A stretch of 56,923 nt of DNA from positions 1,168,730 through 1,225,652 of the forward strand of contig NZ_LGQW01000015.1 in NCBI RefSeq assembly GCF_003116035.1, written 5' to 3'. Source of the stretch: Azospirillum sp. TSH64. Lineage in GTDB: Bacteria; Pseudomonadota; Alphaproteobacteria; Azospirillales; Azospirillaceae. The notes below the pieces were generated by a model. It was not told the origin of the DNA, made no database searches, and saw nothing but the letters and a program-made list of their open reading frames with translations. A program made the position numbers and the translations under genes. Below are positions 16,139 through 24,558 of this stretch, one piece after another (within the stretch, counting starts at the first letter, position 1; every line of letters starts with the position of its first letter).

Positions 16139-16825
16139 ATGCCCGCCATCGACATCGGCCCGCTCGTATTCCGCTCGAATGCGGCCGCGAAGGCTTACTA
16201 CCGCGCCATCCTGCATGCGTACCCGGTGGGCGCCGTTATCCCGGAACCGCACGCTAGCCATCTGCTCTGGCTGCTCGACCGTCATCCCGAAGCCGCGGAT
16301 AAGCGCGGGGCTGGCGTTGCCCGGTTCCGTGTCGACAAGCCACCTAAGGGGAAGCACCCCTGCTTCTGAATTGATCGCGTGGACGGGTCGGCCACCGACT
16401 TCTCGGTCGGGTGGGCCATCGACGGCAAGGGGCCGAGCAGACTTACGGAGATGCGCCAGGCGATGAAGGAAGCGATCAACGGGGACGCTATGGCGTTCAG
16501 GAGGCGCTTCTTCGAGGAGCACGCCGACACCGATGGCCGGGTGCCGTGCGCGCTCACCGGCGTGCCGGTGTCGCCTTCCGAATGCCATGTCGACCATGCG
16601 CCGCCGCACACCTTCGTGGCGCTGGCGACGGCCTTCCTGGCCGAGCGCAGGATCTCCCCGGACGGCAGCCACGTGACGGCACCGGCGGACAACCAGTTCG
16701 AGCCGAGGCTGGTGGACGCCGCACTGGCAGCAGATTGGCGGGCGTACCACCGCGCCAGGGCGAAGCTGCGCGTCGTCGAGAAGGACGCCCACCTGCGCCA
16801 GGGGAGAGACGGGAGGGAACGGTAA
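16139..16825 (+). pseudogene. DUF3223 (DCL-like) protein interrupted by an in-frame TGA
   Basis: Residues 1-76 match the DUF3223 domain pattern (FRSNAAAKAYYRAILHAYPVG, then LLDRHPEA and HPCF). TGA follows at 16367-16369, and the same frame continues with IDRVDGSATDFSVGW, which is the natural continuation of the domain. A C-terminal region with CALTGVPVSPSECHVDH resembles the zinc/His-rich tail seen in bacterial DUF3223 proteins. No base insertion or deletion is needed, only the stop. This is most simply a nonsense mutation. A hairpin (16392-16399 with 16406-16414) lies about 30 nt beyond the TGA, but its loop lacks the features of a selenocysteine element. Confidence 0.7.
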
Positions 16826-17756
16826 CCGGCGGCTACGCGGTTGCCAGGCGAGCGGTGGGTGTGAACGGCGGCATGAAGCGCAACCGGTTCGGCCAGGGAA
16901 ATGCTCGCGCGTCGGCGCCCCCCGCAGACTGGGTTGCGGCTCGGCCGTTGGATCGGTGTCTCCGCCGTGGCAGGCGCGAAGCCAAGCCGCGTGTGAGACG
17001 GTCGGCCGCCCGGGCGCGCCCGGCAGCCTGCTGGTGCAGGTCGGTAGGCCGCCGCTCTCAGGCCGGGCCGGGGGAGTAGATTTTCGGATAAATACATATA
17101 TATCAATTTCTTACAGGAAAAATGAGCACCAGAATAAAAGACTATTCGGCAGTGCCTGCCTCCCGCGCCGACGTGGGGCTCCAGCTTCCGTAATCTGGAG
17201 GGCGATCGGCCTGGAACGGGAGTGAGCCACTGGCTCGGCATGGTAGGGAACATCGCGGACCGGGATGGGCGTAGGCGAAGTCTGCGCGTGCGGCGCTCCG
17301 GGGTTCCGTTATCTCTCTTTTATTCTGGCGCTTGAAAATCCGCTAATCCATTGTTCTGAATGGAAAGCCGTTGAAAAACGCTTCCGAGCGCGGTCGTCTC
17401 TCGCCCCGGTGGACGAGCTTCCGGATCTGCGCCGGTGCCCACCCGCCGTCAAAGTATCAGTTGCAGGTGGGGAAGCGCGACGCGATCTTCGAGCTTCTCT
17501 ACGACGCCCTGAGGCTGGCCCGGCGGCCGGTTCCCCGCATAGGGTAACTCCTCCATCATGGATCGGCTGGTTTGCCTTGGGGGAGGATGCCGAATCGGTG
17601 AAACCGTCGGTGGCCTCGTGAGGCGGGTCGGGGGGTGATGGAGACGTGGATCCCGATGGCCCGACGCGCGGACAGCTATGACGCGAACTCTCCATTTGTC
17701 GAGCGACCCATGGTGGGTTATGACAAGCCTACGGTCACCTTGCTCGACGATTTCCC
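16826..17756. other. Intergenic stretch without a recognisable gene
   Basis: About 930 bp. Several frames are open but all are Arg/Pro-rich shadow-like translations with no family resemblance. A short AT-rich island at 17085-17145 stands out against GC-rich surroundings and could hold a promoter. No tRNA, repeat array or IS end was found. Confidence 0.35.
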
Positions 17757-18269
17757 GTGATCACGAAGCAGCATACGCAGGAGTGCCTTAGCCGGGCCTT
17801 CATCCACGCCGTCGCAGGGCGCGCGGGCGTGAACTTCAACCTGGGCAGCGCCTTCGACTACGGCTTCGACGGGCAGTTCCGGCCAGTGAAGATCCGCAAC
17901 GGGCGCCGAAACGATTCCGGATTCCCTCTCGATTTTCAGCTGAAGGCAACGACCGACTGGGAACATGACGGCGGGTTCGTCGTCTACGATCTTGAGGCAA
18001 AGACCTACAACGACTTGGTCGGGCGTGAACCGGCAGAGATAGGTGCCGTTCTCATCCTCCTCTGCCTGCCCAAGGACGAGGCTGAATGGCTTGTATTCCA
18101 GGAGGATCGGCTGGAGCTTCGGCGCTGCTGCTATTGGGAACGACTGGTGGGAGCGCCTACGGATAACCTGGAAACGAAGCGCATTCGGATCCCGCGAACG
18201 AACCTGCTGACCGTGGAGAGTCTGAACGCCATACTGGACCATGAGCGGTCCAGGCGCTTGGGGTTGTGA
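17757..18269 (+). CDS. DUF4365 domain protein, PD-(D/E)xK nuclease-like
   Basis: A 170-residue DUF4365 protein starting at GTG 17757. The nuclease-like core is visible: SAFDYGFDGQF (Asp ligands, residues about 32-42) and FPLDFQLKAT (the Q-x-K strand, about 59-68), followed by ILLCLP and the W-containing VFQEDRLELRRCCYW. DUF4365 domains are related to restriction-type PD-(D/E)xK enzymes and are common in defence and mobile regions. The stop overlaps the start region of the next gene, so the two are coupled. It probably acts on nucleic acid in the cytosol together with that partner. Confidence 0.75.
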   Translation: MITKQHTQECLSRAFIHAVAGRAGVNFNLGSAFDYGFDGQFRPVKIRNGRRNDSGFPLDFQLKATTDWEHDGGFVVYDLEAKTYNDLVGREPAEIGAVLILLCLPKDEAEWLVFQEDRLELRRCCYWERLVGAPTDNLETKRIRIPRTNLLTVESLNAILDHERSRRLGL

Positions 18270-18271
18270 CG

Positions 18272-19420
18272 ATGACCCAGGACACCGAAGCCATCCGGGA
18301 CATATCCGCAGACGTCTTGAGACGGTACTTGGCCATGCACGGCTGGACTGCGCGGAGTTTCACTGAACGCAAACTTGTCCTCTTCACGCTCCCGGCGGAG
18401 GCCGGGGACGACGAGATCGAGATCGTCGTGCCTACGGCGATGGACCGGGAACGTGCGTTGCCGAGCATCAGGGCAGCGTTAGAGACATTGTCTCAGATTG
18501 AGGAGCGCCCGCTCGTCGACCTCGCAATGGACATCCGCTCCATCGCGTTCGACATCATCAGGAGCAGAGTACCCGACGAATATGTCCGCCAGGACACGAT
18601 CGAGCTCAAGCTCGCCGCGGAGTTCATCGAGAGCATGAGGGCGCTCCTCGGCAGCACCGCCACCACGGAGCTAGCTCCCGGCAAGTATTTCGGCCGGACC
18701 CGGAAAGAAGCATCCGATTACGCGAGCCGATGCCGCTTCGGGCACACCTTCCGAGGCAGCTTCGGCTTCGTCGTCGAATCCCCCGTAGGCCTGAACGACG
18801 AACCGACGATGGTGGGTGTCCCGCAGGAGGTTCCTTTTGCTAGGCGGGTCGTGCAGAGGCTCGCGCGCGGCCTTGACGCAGTGCAACGGGCTGCAAAGCA
18901 GGATGATCCGTCACCCATCACCCAAGAGTATCAGGCGGGTCTCAGCGCGAACATGTGCGATGACCTGATTGACTTGGTGGAGCGGACCGGGCTCGCTAAG
19001 CTCAGGATCGGGATCGATCTCTCCCCGGAATGGCAGGCCCCTGACGGACTACAGAACCAGTCGGAGTTCTCCGTTGAAATCCGTCACGTGGACCTGCTTC
19101 GAGCCGCAGCCAGGACCCTGCGCGCCGACGAGGTTAAGCGCCCCGCCCATGTCGTGGGTCGGATCAGGACTCTGGAGACCGAAGGGAATCCCGCAGACCT
19201 CCTTCAGGATAACTCGGACCGTGAGATCATCGTCAACTGGGACAGCCAGGACCACGGCCTAATCAGGGTCCGCATCTACCTGGCTCCGGAGGACTATCTG
19301 AGCGCCGTCGAGGCTCACAAGGCTGGGAGGTTCATCAGCGTCCGAGGTATCCTGGAGCACCGCGGTCGAACCTGGACGCTCGCGGCGCCCATGGATTTCT
19401 CAGTTTTTCCAGGTGAGTGA
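18272..19420 (+). CDS. Hypothetical partner of the DUF4365 protein (382 aa)
   Basis: Starts at ATG 18272 or GTG 18266; either overlaps or abuts the DUF4365 stop, which implies translational coupling. The protein is soluble with no signal peptide. The N-terminal third has LRRYLAMHGWTARSFTERKLVLFTLP, the middle holds a helix-rich stretch around FARRVVQRLARGLDAVQRAAK, and the C-terminal 130 residues are beta-rich and end in RFISVRGILEHRGRTWTL, like an OB-type or substrate-recognition fold. I do not know the family. As a two-gene unit it could form a defence pair in which this protein supplies target or trigger recognition. Confidence 0.6.
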   Translation: MTQDTEAIRDISADVLRRYLAMHGWTARSFTERKLVLFTLPAEAGDDEIEIVVPTAMDRERALPSIRAALETLSQIEERPLVDLAMDIRSIAFDIIRSRVPDEYVRQDTIELKLAAEFIESMRALLGSTATTELAPGKYFGRTRKEASDYASRCRFGHTFRGSFGFVVESPVGLNDEPTMVGVPQEVPFARRVVQRLARGLDAVQRAAKQDDPSPITQEYQAGLSANMCDDLIDLVERTGLAKLRIGIDLSPEWQAPDGLQNQSEFSVEIRHVDLLRAAARTLRADEVKRPAHVVGRIRTLETEGNPADLLQDNSDREIIVNWDSQDHGLIRVRIYLAPEDYLSAVEAHKAGRFISVRGILEHRGRTWTLAAPMDFSVFPGE

Positions 19421-19528
19421 GCAGCTGTTTGGAGCCGACGAATCCTCTGGTAGCTCTCGATCTTCGGCTCACGTGACATCCGTCCGCAAGCTGTCGTAGC
19501 TTTGGCCTGCCTTGGGAATGGAGAAAAC

Positions 19529-20407
19529 ATGCCTCGCGGACCACATGCCGTTGCCCGATGGGCGGTCGCCTGCGCGCTTCCGGCACTCGTTCTGTTCGCC
19601 CTCCCGGTTACGGCCGATGCGGCGGCAACGGCATGCCCGGCCCACTATGCCGGTGCCGTGGCGCCGGACCTGCTCAACCCGAAACTGGCGGCCAAGACGC
19701 GGGAGCTCTGCTACTCGGCGTTCGCCGTTATGCATTCCGGCGTGACACGCACCCCGCTCTATGCGGTCGAGCACCTGACCCGGGACAGCGTCGCGGCTGC
19801 CAAGGGCCTCGAGCGGCCGGAAGCCAGCGCCTTCCACGCCGAGCAGGCCTTGCCGCCGGACGAGCGCTCCGAATTGGCCGACTTCAAGCGCTCCGGCTAC
19901 GATAGGGGGCACATGGCGCCGAACGGCGACATGCCGACCCCGAAGGCCCAGCAGGAGAGCTTCACCCTGGCCAACATGATCCCCCAGGTCGGCGAGAGCA
20001 ACCGCGGGATCTGGAGCGCCATCGAAGGAGCGACCCGGCATCTCGCCAACACGCGCGGCGAGGTCTACGTCGTGACTGGTCCCGTCTTCCAGGGCACCAA
20101 CCTCCAGCGCATCGGCGGCCGGGTGCTCGTGCCGACCCATGTCTACAAAGCAATCTACGATCCACGCCGCCGTGAGGCGGCCGCCTATCTCGTGCCCAAC
20201 GCGCCAGGGAACGATTACCAGCGCATCCCCATTGCACAGCTGGAAGAGGTCACCGGCATCTCGGTCTTCCCGGGCATCCCGGCCGCGGCCAGGTCGGCGG
20301 TGTTGGCTCTTCCGGAACCCCAGGCGCCGGGGCGGGGACGGAAGAAGGATGAGCCCGGTTTCTCTGAACGCGACGTCCTGAAGTTCCTGAAGGGGTTGGT
20401 GCAATGA
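19529..20407 (+). CDS. Secreted DNA/RNA non-specific endonuclease (NUC1/EndoG type)
   Basis: A 292-residue protein with a signal peptide (residues 1-32, ending TADA) and the beta-beta-alpha-metal nuclease signature DRGHMAP at 125-131, where His128 is the general base. NMIPQ at 149-153 provides the metal-binding Asn, and ESNRGIW follows. It should cut DNA and RNA in the periplasm or outside the cell, for nutrient scavenging, competition or degradation of incoming DNA. GGAG precedes the ATG at 19529. The stop overlaps the next small gene in an ATGA junction. This is a complete, apparently active enzyme. Confidence 0.9.
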   Translation: MPRGPHAVARWAVACALPALVLFALPVTADAAATACPAHYAGAVAPDLLNPKLAAKTRELCYSAFAVMHSGVTRTPLYAVEHLTRDSVAAAKGLERPEASAFHAEQALPPDERSELADFKRSGYDRGHMAPNGDMPTPKAQQESFTLANMIPQVGESNRGIWSAIEGATRHLANTRGEVYVVTGPVFQGTNLQRIGGRVLVPTHVYKAIYDPRRREAAAYLVPNAPGNDYQRIPIAQLEEVTGISVFPGIPAAARSAVLALPEPQAPGRGRKKDEPGFSERDVLKFLKGLVQ

Positions 20408-20652
20408 TCAAGCCGTATGCCGATGACGCCGGAACCATGAAGATCGGGGACATCGAGGTCGAGAACGGCACCGATCGGGTGGCGCTCTATGGGTCGATCG
20501 ACCTCACCCGCGACAAGAAGGGACTGGAGCATGCCCGCAGGCTCCGCGACCTGCTGGCTGCCGTCGTGCAATCCCTTGAGGCCGAGGCCGATCTTCCCGA
20601 CCAGATCCCTCCGCCGAAGCCGACGGATACGGTCGAGAACCCGTTTCAGTAA
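20404..20652 (+). CDS. Small hypothetical protein coupled to the nuclease (82 aa)
   Basis: The ATG overlaps the nuclease stop (ATGA), a sign of co-translation. The protein is acidic and soluble, with IGDIEVENGTDRVALYGSIDLTRDKKGLEHARRLRDLL in outline, then a proline-rich tail. It has no signal peptide, so it would stay in the cytosol while the nuclease is exported. A cytosolic inhibitor protecting the producer is conceivable, but the family is unknown to me and the idea is untested. Confidence 0.6.
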   Translation: MIKPYADDAGTMKIGDIEVENGTDRVALYGSIDLTRDKKGLEHARRLRDLLAAVVQSLEAEADLPDQIPPPKPTDTVENPFQ

Positions 20653-21318
20653 TTGGTGAACCGGGAGGAAGCATAGACCTGCGAGGTCTGTCGATCCCGA
20701 CGACCGCTACGGCCGGGCCGAAAGCTCCCACGACCGGCCATAGGCGCTCCGTCAGGATTTTCCGAACGTCCCCGGCTCCATCGGGCGCGGCCGCGACCAC
20801 CCTGCATGCAGGTAGTACCCATGACGGGTGGCGCGCGTAGGCGTGATTGTTCATGCTGAAATCGGGCGTGTATCTCGAATCAACCAACTGGTGCGAGAAT
20901 TTGTGTTCAGAGTTTTCGATTATCTGTTCCATGCTTTCAGTCTAATGTACGCGGAGAGGGCGGCATGACGAAGTCCGAGTCCGGCTTCCATGATGACGCG
21001 CTGTGCGATCATCAGCCTCCGCCTACAGGTGATACAGGGGGGAATCGGGGAGCCTCCTCTCCCAGAACCGGACTTGGCGCTTGAGGCAACCCATCAAGGG
21101 GCTTGCTCTGCCGGGGCCGAAGGCAGGTTCGGCATGGTTGATTTGCCGAAGGCCGCCGCCGAAGTCCCGGATGGTGCCGAGGAGGCCTTCCCGGAAGGAA
21201 CCATGGGCACTGCCTGGCAGTCCGGGCGGGTGACGGGGTGGCGCTGAATACCAGTACGTGCCCTCTGCGGCGGGTCCGCCGATGCGCCCGGTGACGAATC
21301 GTCGCCGTCCACTCGGCC
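20653..21318. other. Intergenic stretch without a recognisable gene
   Basis: About 665 bp between the small nuclease partner and the patatin gene. The open frames are Arg/Pro-rich in all directions and have no protein-like pattern. No repeats, tRNA or terminator hairpins were recognised. Confidence 0.35.
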
Positions 21319-23637
21319 ATGAAGCCATTCGGCGGCCTTAACCGCGCTCTGCCGAGGTGGGCAACCGCGACCTGGACTGAGGACGGAGGGAGGATCGTGG
21401 CGGGCATTCAGAGGATACGAGGCACGTCCGGCGGGCCGCCGCGGGGGTTCCTGTGGTGGATGGCGCGCCGTTGGGATGCGGTGCAGGACCTTTGGTGGAC
21501 GTTGAAGCCCGCCCGCTTCAGCCTGCTCACCGTGATCGTGGGAATCCTGGCGCTTATCGTGTCCGGGCAGGGACGCGAGGTGCTGCTGGCCACGGCCGAG
21601 GGCGATTGGATCGATAGCACCATGCTGTTCGTCGCCGTGCTGATCTGGGCGACCTTCGCTTGGTTCTGGGCACGCGTGGCGCTCCAGATCGACGCCCGAG
21701 CCAAGCCCGTGCACATGGATGATCCCGCGGAGCACATCACTGGCGCCTGTCGGCTTCATGCATTGGAAAAGGCGGTGCCTCGACTGCTGGGTGTCTCCGC
21801 CTTCGTCCTTTTGGCGATTGCTTACGCCATCGTCCTCTGGCTCGACGGCGAAGCTGTCACGCCAAAAACCAGGATCCGTCTCTGGGCCCTCATGGCTGCT
21901 TTCGCCATCGGTGCCGCCGCGTTCCATTGGGCCATCCAGGTGCGCCGCGAAGTGCTGCCGGAGAGGCGGCCAGGAATGCGGCTGGTGGAAAGCCTGTTCG
22001 CCGTCGAGCCGGACGCCACCCGGGACTACGGTGGCTTCCTGGCGCTGCCGTCCAACGCGAGGCTCTATCTTGGGCTGACCATCGCAGCGGCGATCCTGGC
22101 TTTCACGGCGGCCACCTTGTGGCCGGTGGCGATGGCGCGCGCGGTCGGTCCGGGGTTCATCCTGATCGTCGCGGCCGCGACGCTCATACCTTTCGGCACG
22201 CCGCTGGTCTCCCTTTCCAGGAACAGGGACCTGCCGATCCTCACCGTCATCGCCTTGCTTGTCGTGCTCTTCAGCCTGTGGAACAACAACCACGAGGTCC
22301 GCCTCCTTGATCGCGAGCCTGCCCCCCGCAGCAACATCCAGTCCGCGTTCCAGGACCAGTGGGCCCAGGGCAGGCCTATGCCTGCGGAAGGGCAGCGCAG
22401 CCCCGTCCTCATCGTGGCGACCGCCGGTGGCGCCAGCCGCGCGGCCTACTTGACGGCGACCGTTCTGGGGATGATGCAAGACGAGAACCCGGCGTTCGCG
22501 CGGCAGGTCTTCGCCATCAGCGGTGTTTCCGGCGGCTCCCTGGGGGCGGCCGTGTTCCAGGCACTGGTCGCCGCTTCGCCGGATGGCAGCCCCATGTGCC
22601 AAGGCCCCGACCGTCAGGAGAGCGGGTTCGCACGGTGCGCACAATTGATCCTCCAGCAGGACTTCCTTGGCCCGACGCTCGCCGGTCTGCTCTACCCCGA
22701 CCTCGTCCAGCGATTCCTGCCGTTCCCCGTGCTGCCGGACCGCGCCGCGGCGATCGAACGGGCCTGGGAGGATGCCTGGGTCCGGGTGATGGGCTCCAAG
22801 GCACCAGTCCGGCTTACCGACGCCTTCACGGAGATCCGCGGGAGGCCGGAGGCGCCGCTCACGTCGGCCAACTGGATGCCGCTGCTGTTTCTGAACGGCA
22901 CCTCGGTGGCGACCGGGAGCCGGATCATCGCCTCGCAGGCGCAATTCGAAGGGCACGAACTCCCGGACTCCCTGGACATGATGGGACTCCTGCCGCGGGA
23001 TGTCCGGCTCAGCACGGCGGTCGACATGAGCACCCGGTTTCCCTATGTCGAGCCCGCCGGTGTGCTGCCTGGTGCCAACGGCGAACCGTGGGATCGCATC
23101 GTCGATGGCGGGTACTTCGAGAACTTCGGGGCGACCACCGCCTTCGACATCCTTCGGACCCTACGCTCCGGCGTGAAGGAGTTCGACCACCGCTATCGGC
23201 CGATCGTCGTTCAGATCAGCAACGATTCCGGCTATCAAGGCGTGGACTCCGAGGAGGAGCGGTGGCGGCGCATAAAGAAGGGTGACAACCGCGATGCGCC
23301 GGAGAACTATCTCCATGAGACGAAGGACCCGCTGCTAGCATTCGTGGAGACCCGGGGGGCGCGCGGCCGATACGCGGTGAAGGCGCTCGAGCGCACCCTC
23401 GTGGAGACCGAGGTGCGCCTCGGGGCAAACGAGGCGCAATTGGAACCGCTCGGTGTCTTCATCGAGTTTCGCATCTTCAACGAGGCCAAGGAGCAGTCGG
23501 GAGAGATCGCCGCCAAGGACCCGCCGTTAGGTTGGCGTTTGTCCCAGGCGGCTCGCATCGCCATCGACAAGCAGGCACTGGGTGCCGATGCGAACAACGC
23601 CGAGAGCTTCGCCAAGCTGAGGGCGGCGATGCATTGA
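21319..23637 (+). CDS. Membrane-anchored patatin-like phospholipase
   Basis: A 772-residue protein in two halves. The first 330 or so residues contain multiple transmembrane helices (FSLLTVIVGILALIVSG, FVAVLIWATFAWFWARVAL, LLGVSAFVLLAIAYAIVLWL and others). The second half is a patatin domain: the oxyanion loop TAGGASRAAYL, the nucleophile elbow GVSGGS with Ser404, and the DGGYFENFGA motif with Asp596 completing the Ser/Asp dyad. It should hydrolyse lipid acyl chains at the inner membrane. Membrane-linked patatins occur in lipid turnover and also in some anti-phage systems; the neighbouring nucleases make the second worth considering. The exact start is uncertain (a GTG at 21397 is also possible). 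Confidence 0.85.
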   Translation: MKPFGGLNRALPRWATATWTEDGGRIVAGIQRIRGTSGGPPRGFLWWMARRWDAVQDLWWTLKPARFSLLTVIVGILALIVSGQGREVLLATAEGDWIDSTMLFVAVLIWATFAWFWARVALQIDARAKPVHMDDPAEHITGACRLHALEKAVPRLLGVSAFVLLAIAYAIVLWLDGEAVTPKTRIRLWALMAAFAIGAAAFHWAIQVRREVLPERRPGMRLVESLFAVEPDATRDYGGFLALPSNARLYLGLTIAAAILAFTAATLWPVAMARAVGPGFILIVAAATLIPFGTPLVSLSRNRDLPILTVIALLVVLFSLWNNNHEVRLLDREPAPRSNIQSAFQDQWAQGRPMPAEGQRSPVLIVATAGGASRAAYLTATVLGMMQDENPAFARQVFAISGVSGGSLGAAVFQALVAASPDGSPMCQGPDRQESGFARCAQLILQQDFLGPTLAGLLYPDLVQRFLPFPVLPDRAAAIERAWEDAWVRVMGSKAPVRLTDAFTEIRGRPEAPLTSANWMPLLFLNGTSVATGSRIIASQAQFEGHELPDSLDMMGLLPRDVRLSTAVDMSTRFPYVEPAGVLPGANGEPWDRIVDGGYFENFGATTAFDILRTLRSGVKEFDHRYRPIVVQISNDSGYQGVDSEEERWRRIKKGDNRDAPENYLHETKDPLLAFVETRGARGRYAVKALERTLVETEVRLGANEAQLEPLGVFIEFRIFNEAKEQSGEIAAKDPPLGWRLSQAARIAIDKQALGADANNAESFAKLRAAMH

Positions 23638-23743
23638 AATGGGCGGAAGGTGCCGAGCCGCGAAGTGAATGCATCTGGATCTGCATCCAGGCGGTCGAAG
23701 CAGAAGGCATTGCGGCGGATGTCCCAACGTCCGCCACCGATGC

Positions 23744-24538
23744 CTAGCAAACGGCGCCTTCGGGCGATGCCGTGACGCTGTCCCGCTCCGCTGCGACGAG
23801 GCGGGCCAGCCGCTTCACGACAGGCTCGCCCAGCAGGGTGACGTAGGAGCGCCTGCCGATCAGCAGGTACTCCACCAACTCGACTCCCAGCAAGCTCCCA
23901 GCCTTCTGGATGTCCGAGCAGGACACCCTGACGCTGGCCAGGCTCGGTGGTTCGTCGCTGGGGTAGCTGCGGACGATCACCAAACCACTGGCGTCCATGG
24001 TCAGCGCGCGGCCCATGATTTCCCGCACATACAAGGCGACGTCACCAACCGAACCGGTCTGGTGAAGCTCATCGGCAATCAGCTGGCGCTGGCGGTCGAG
24101 GAACAGCAGGCGCAGCGTCTGGACCGCCGAGCAGGCGGCGCGGAGGCGGGCATAGGTGACCAGATCCTCGTGAGAGGACAGGAGCGGGCGTTGCTCCAGC
24201 ACAGGCCTTGCCAAGCGTGCCGCCAGTTCGAGCACGGCTCGGAAACGCAGCGATGCATGATTGTCCCAGGGGATGCCGCTAGGCAGCTTTCCCGCTGATG
24301 CCGCCGCGATGGCCGTCTCCAACGACCCATGCCCACTTAGCAGGTGCAGGGCCAGGACATCCCCGTTGGCGTCTGGGGCAGCCATCGTCAGCAACGAGGA
24401 TAGCAGGGCTTCGTCCGGCATCCCCTCCAGGCTGCCGCCGACCCGCGGATCTCCTATCAGCGGGAACGGCCGGGGGCTGTCGGCGGCTGCCAGTCTCCCG
24501 GCCTTCGCCCGGGGCGAGGCCTTGGCCGTACTCGGCAT
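23744..24538 (-). CDS. Degenerate RadC-like JAB-domain protein
   Basis: A 264-residue protein starting at 24538. The layout is that of RadC: an N-terminal helix-hairpin-helix region (LLSSLLTMAA to AVLELAARLA, about 45-110), then a JAB/MPN domain with the strand RLLFLDRQRQLIADELHQTGSV (about 143-164). The metal-binding signature HNHPSGDP is replaced by RSYPSDEP (190-197), so both histidines are gone and metalloprotease activity is unlikely. RadC-like genes are common in mobile islands and their role is unclear. It begins 20 bp after the lyase gene on the same strand and is probably co-transcribed with the biosynthetic operon, an odd partner for it. Confidence 0.72.
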   Translation of the reverse strand: MPSTAKASPRAKAGRLAAADSPRPFPLIGDPRVGGSLEGMPDEALLSSLLTMAAPDANGDVLALHLLSGHGSLETAIAAASAGKLPSGIPWDNHASLRFRAVLELAARLARPVLEQRPLLSSHEDLVTYARLRAACSAVQTLRLLFLDRQRQLIADELHQTGSVGDVALYVREIMGRALTMDASGLVIVRSYPSDEPPSLASVRVSCSDIQKAGSLLGVELVEYLLIGRRSYVTLLGEPVVKRLARLVAAERDSVTASPEGAVC

Positions 24539-24558
24539 GGTCGACCTCTCACTCCTGA

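Noticed and set aside
16367..16414. Selenocysteine insertion at the DUF3223 TGA
   Set aside because: A hairpin lies at a suitable distance but the loop lacks the usual G near its start, and the family is not known to contain selenocysteine.
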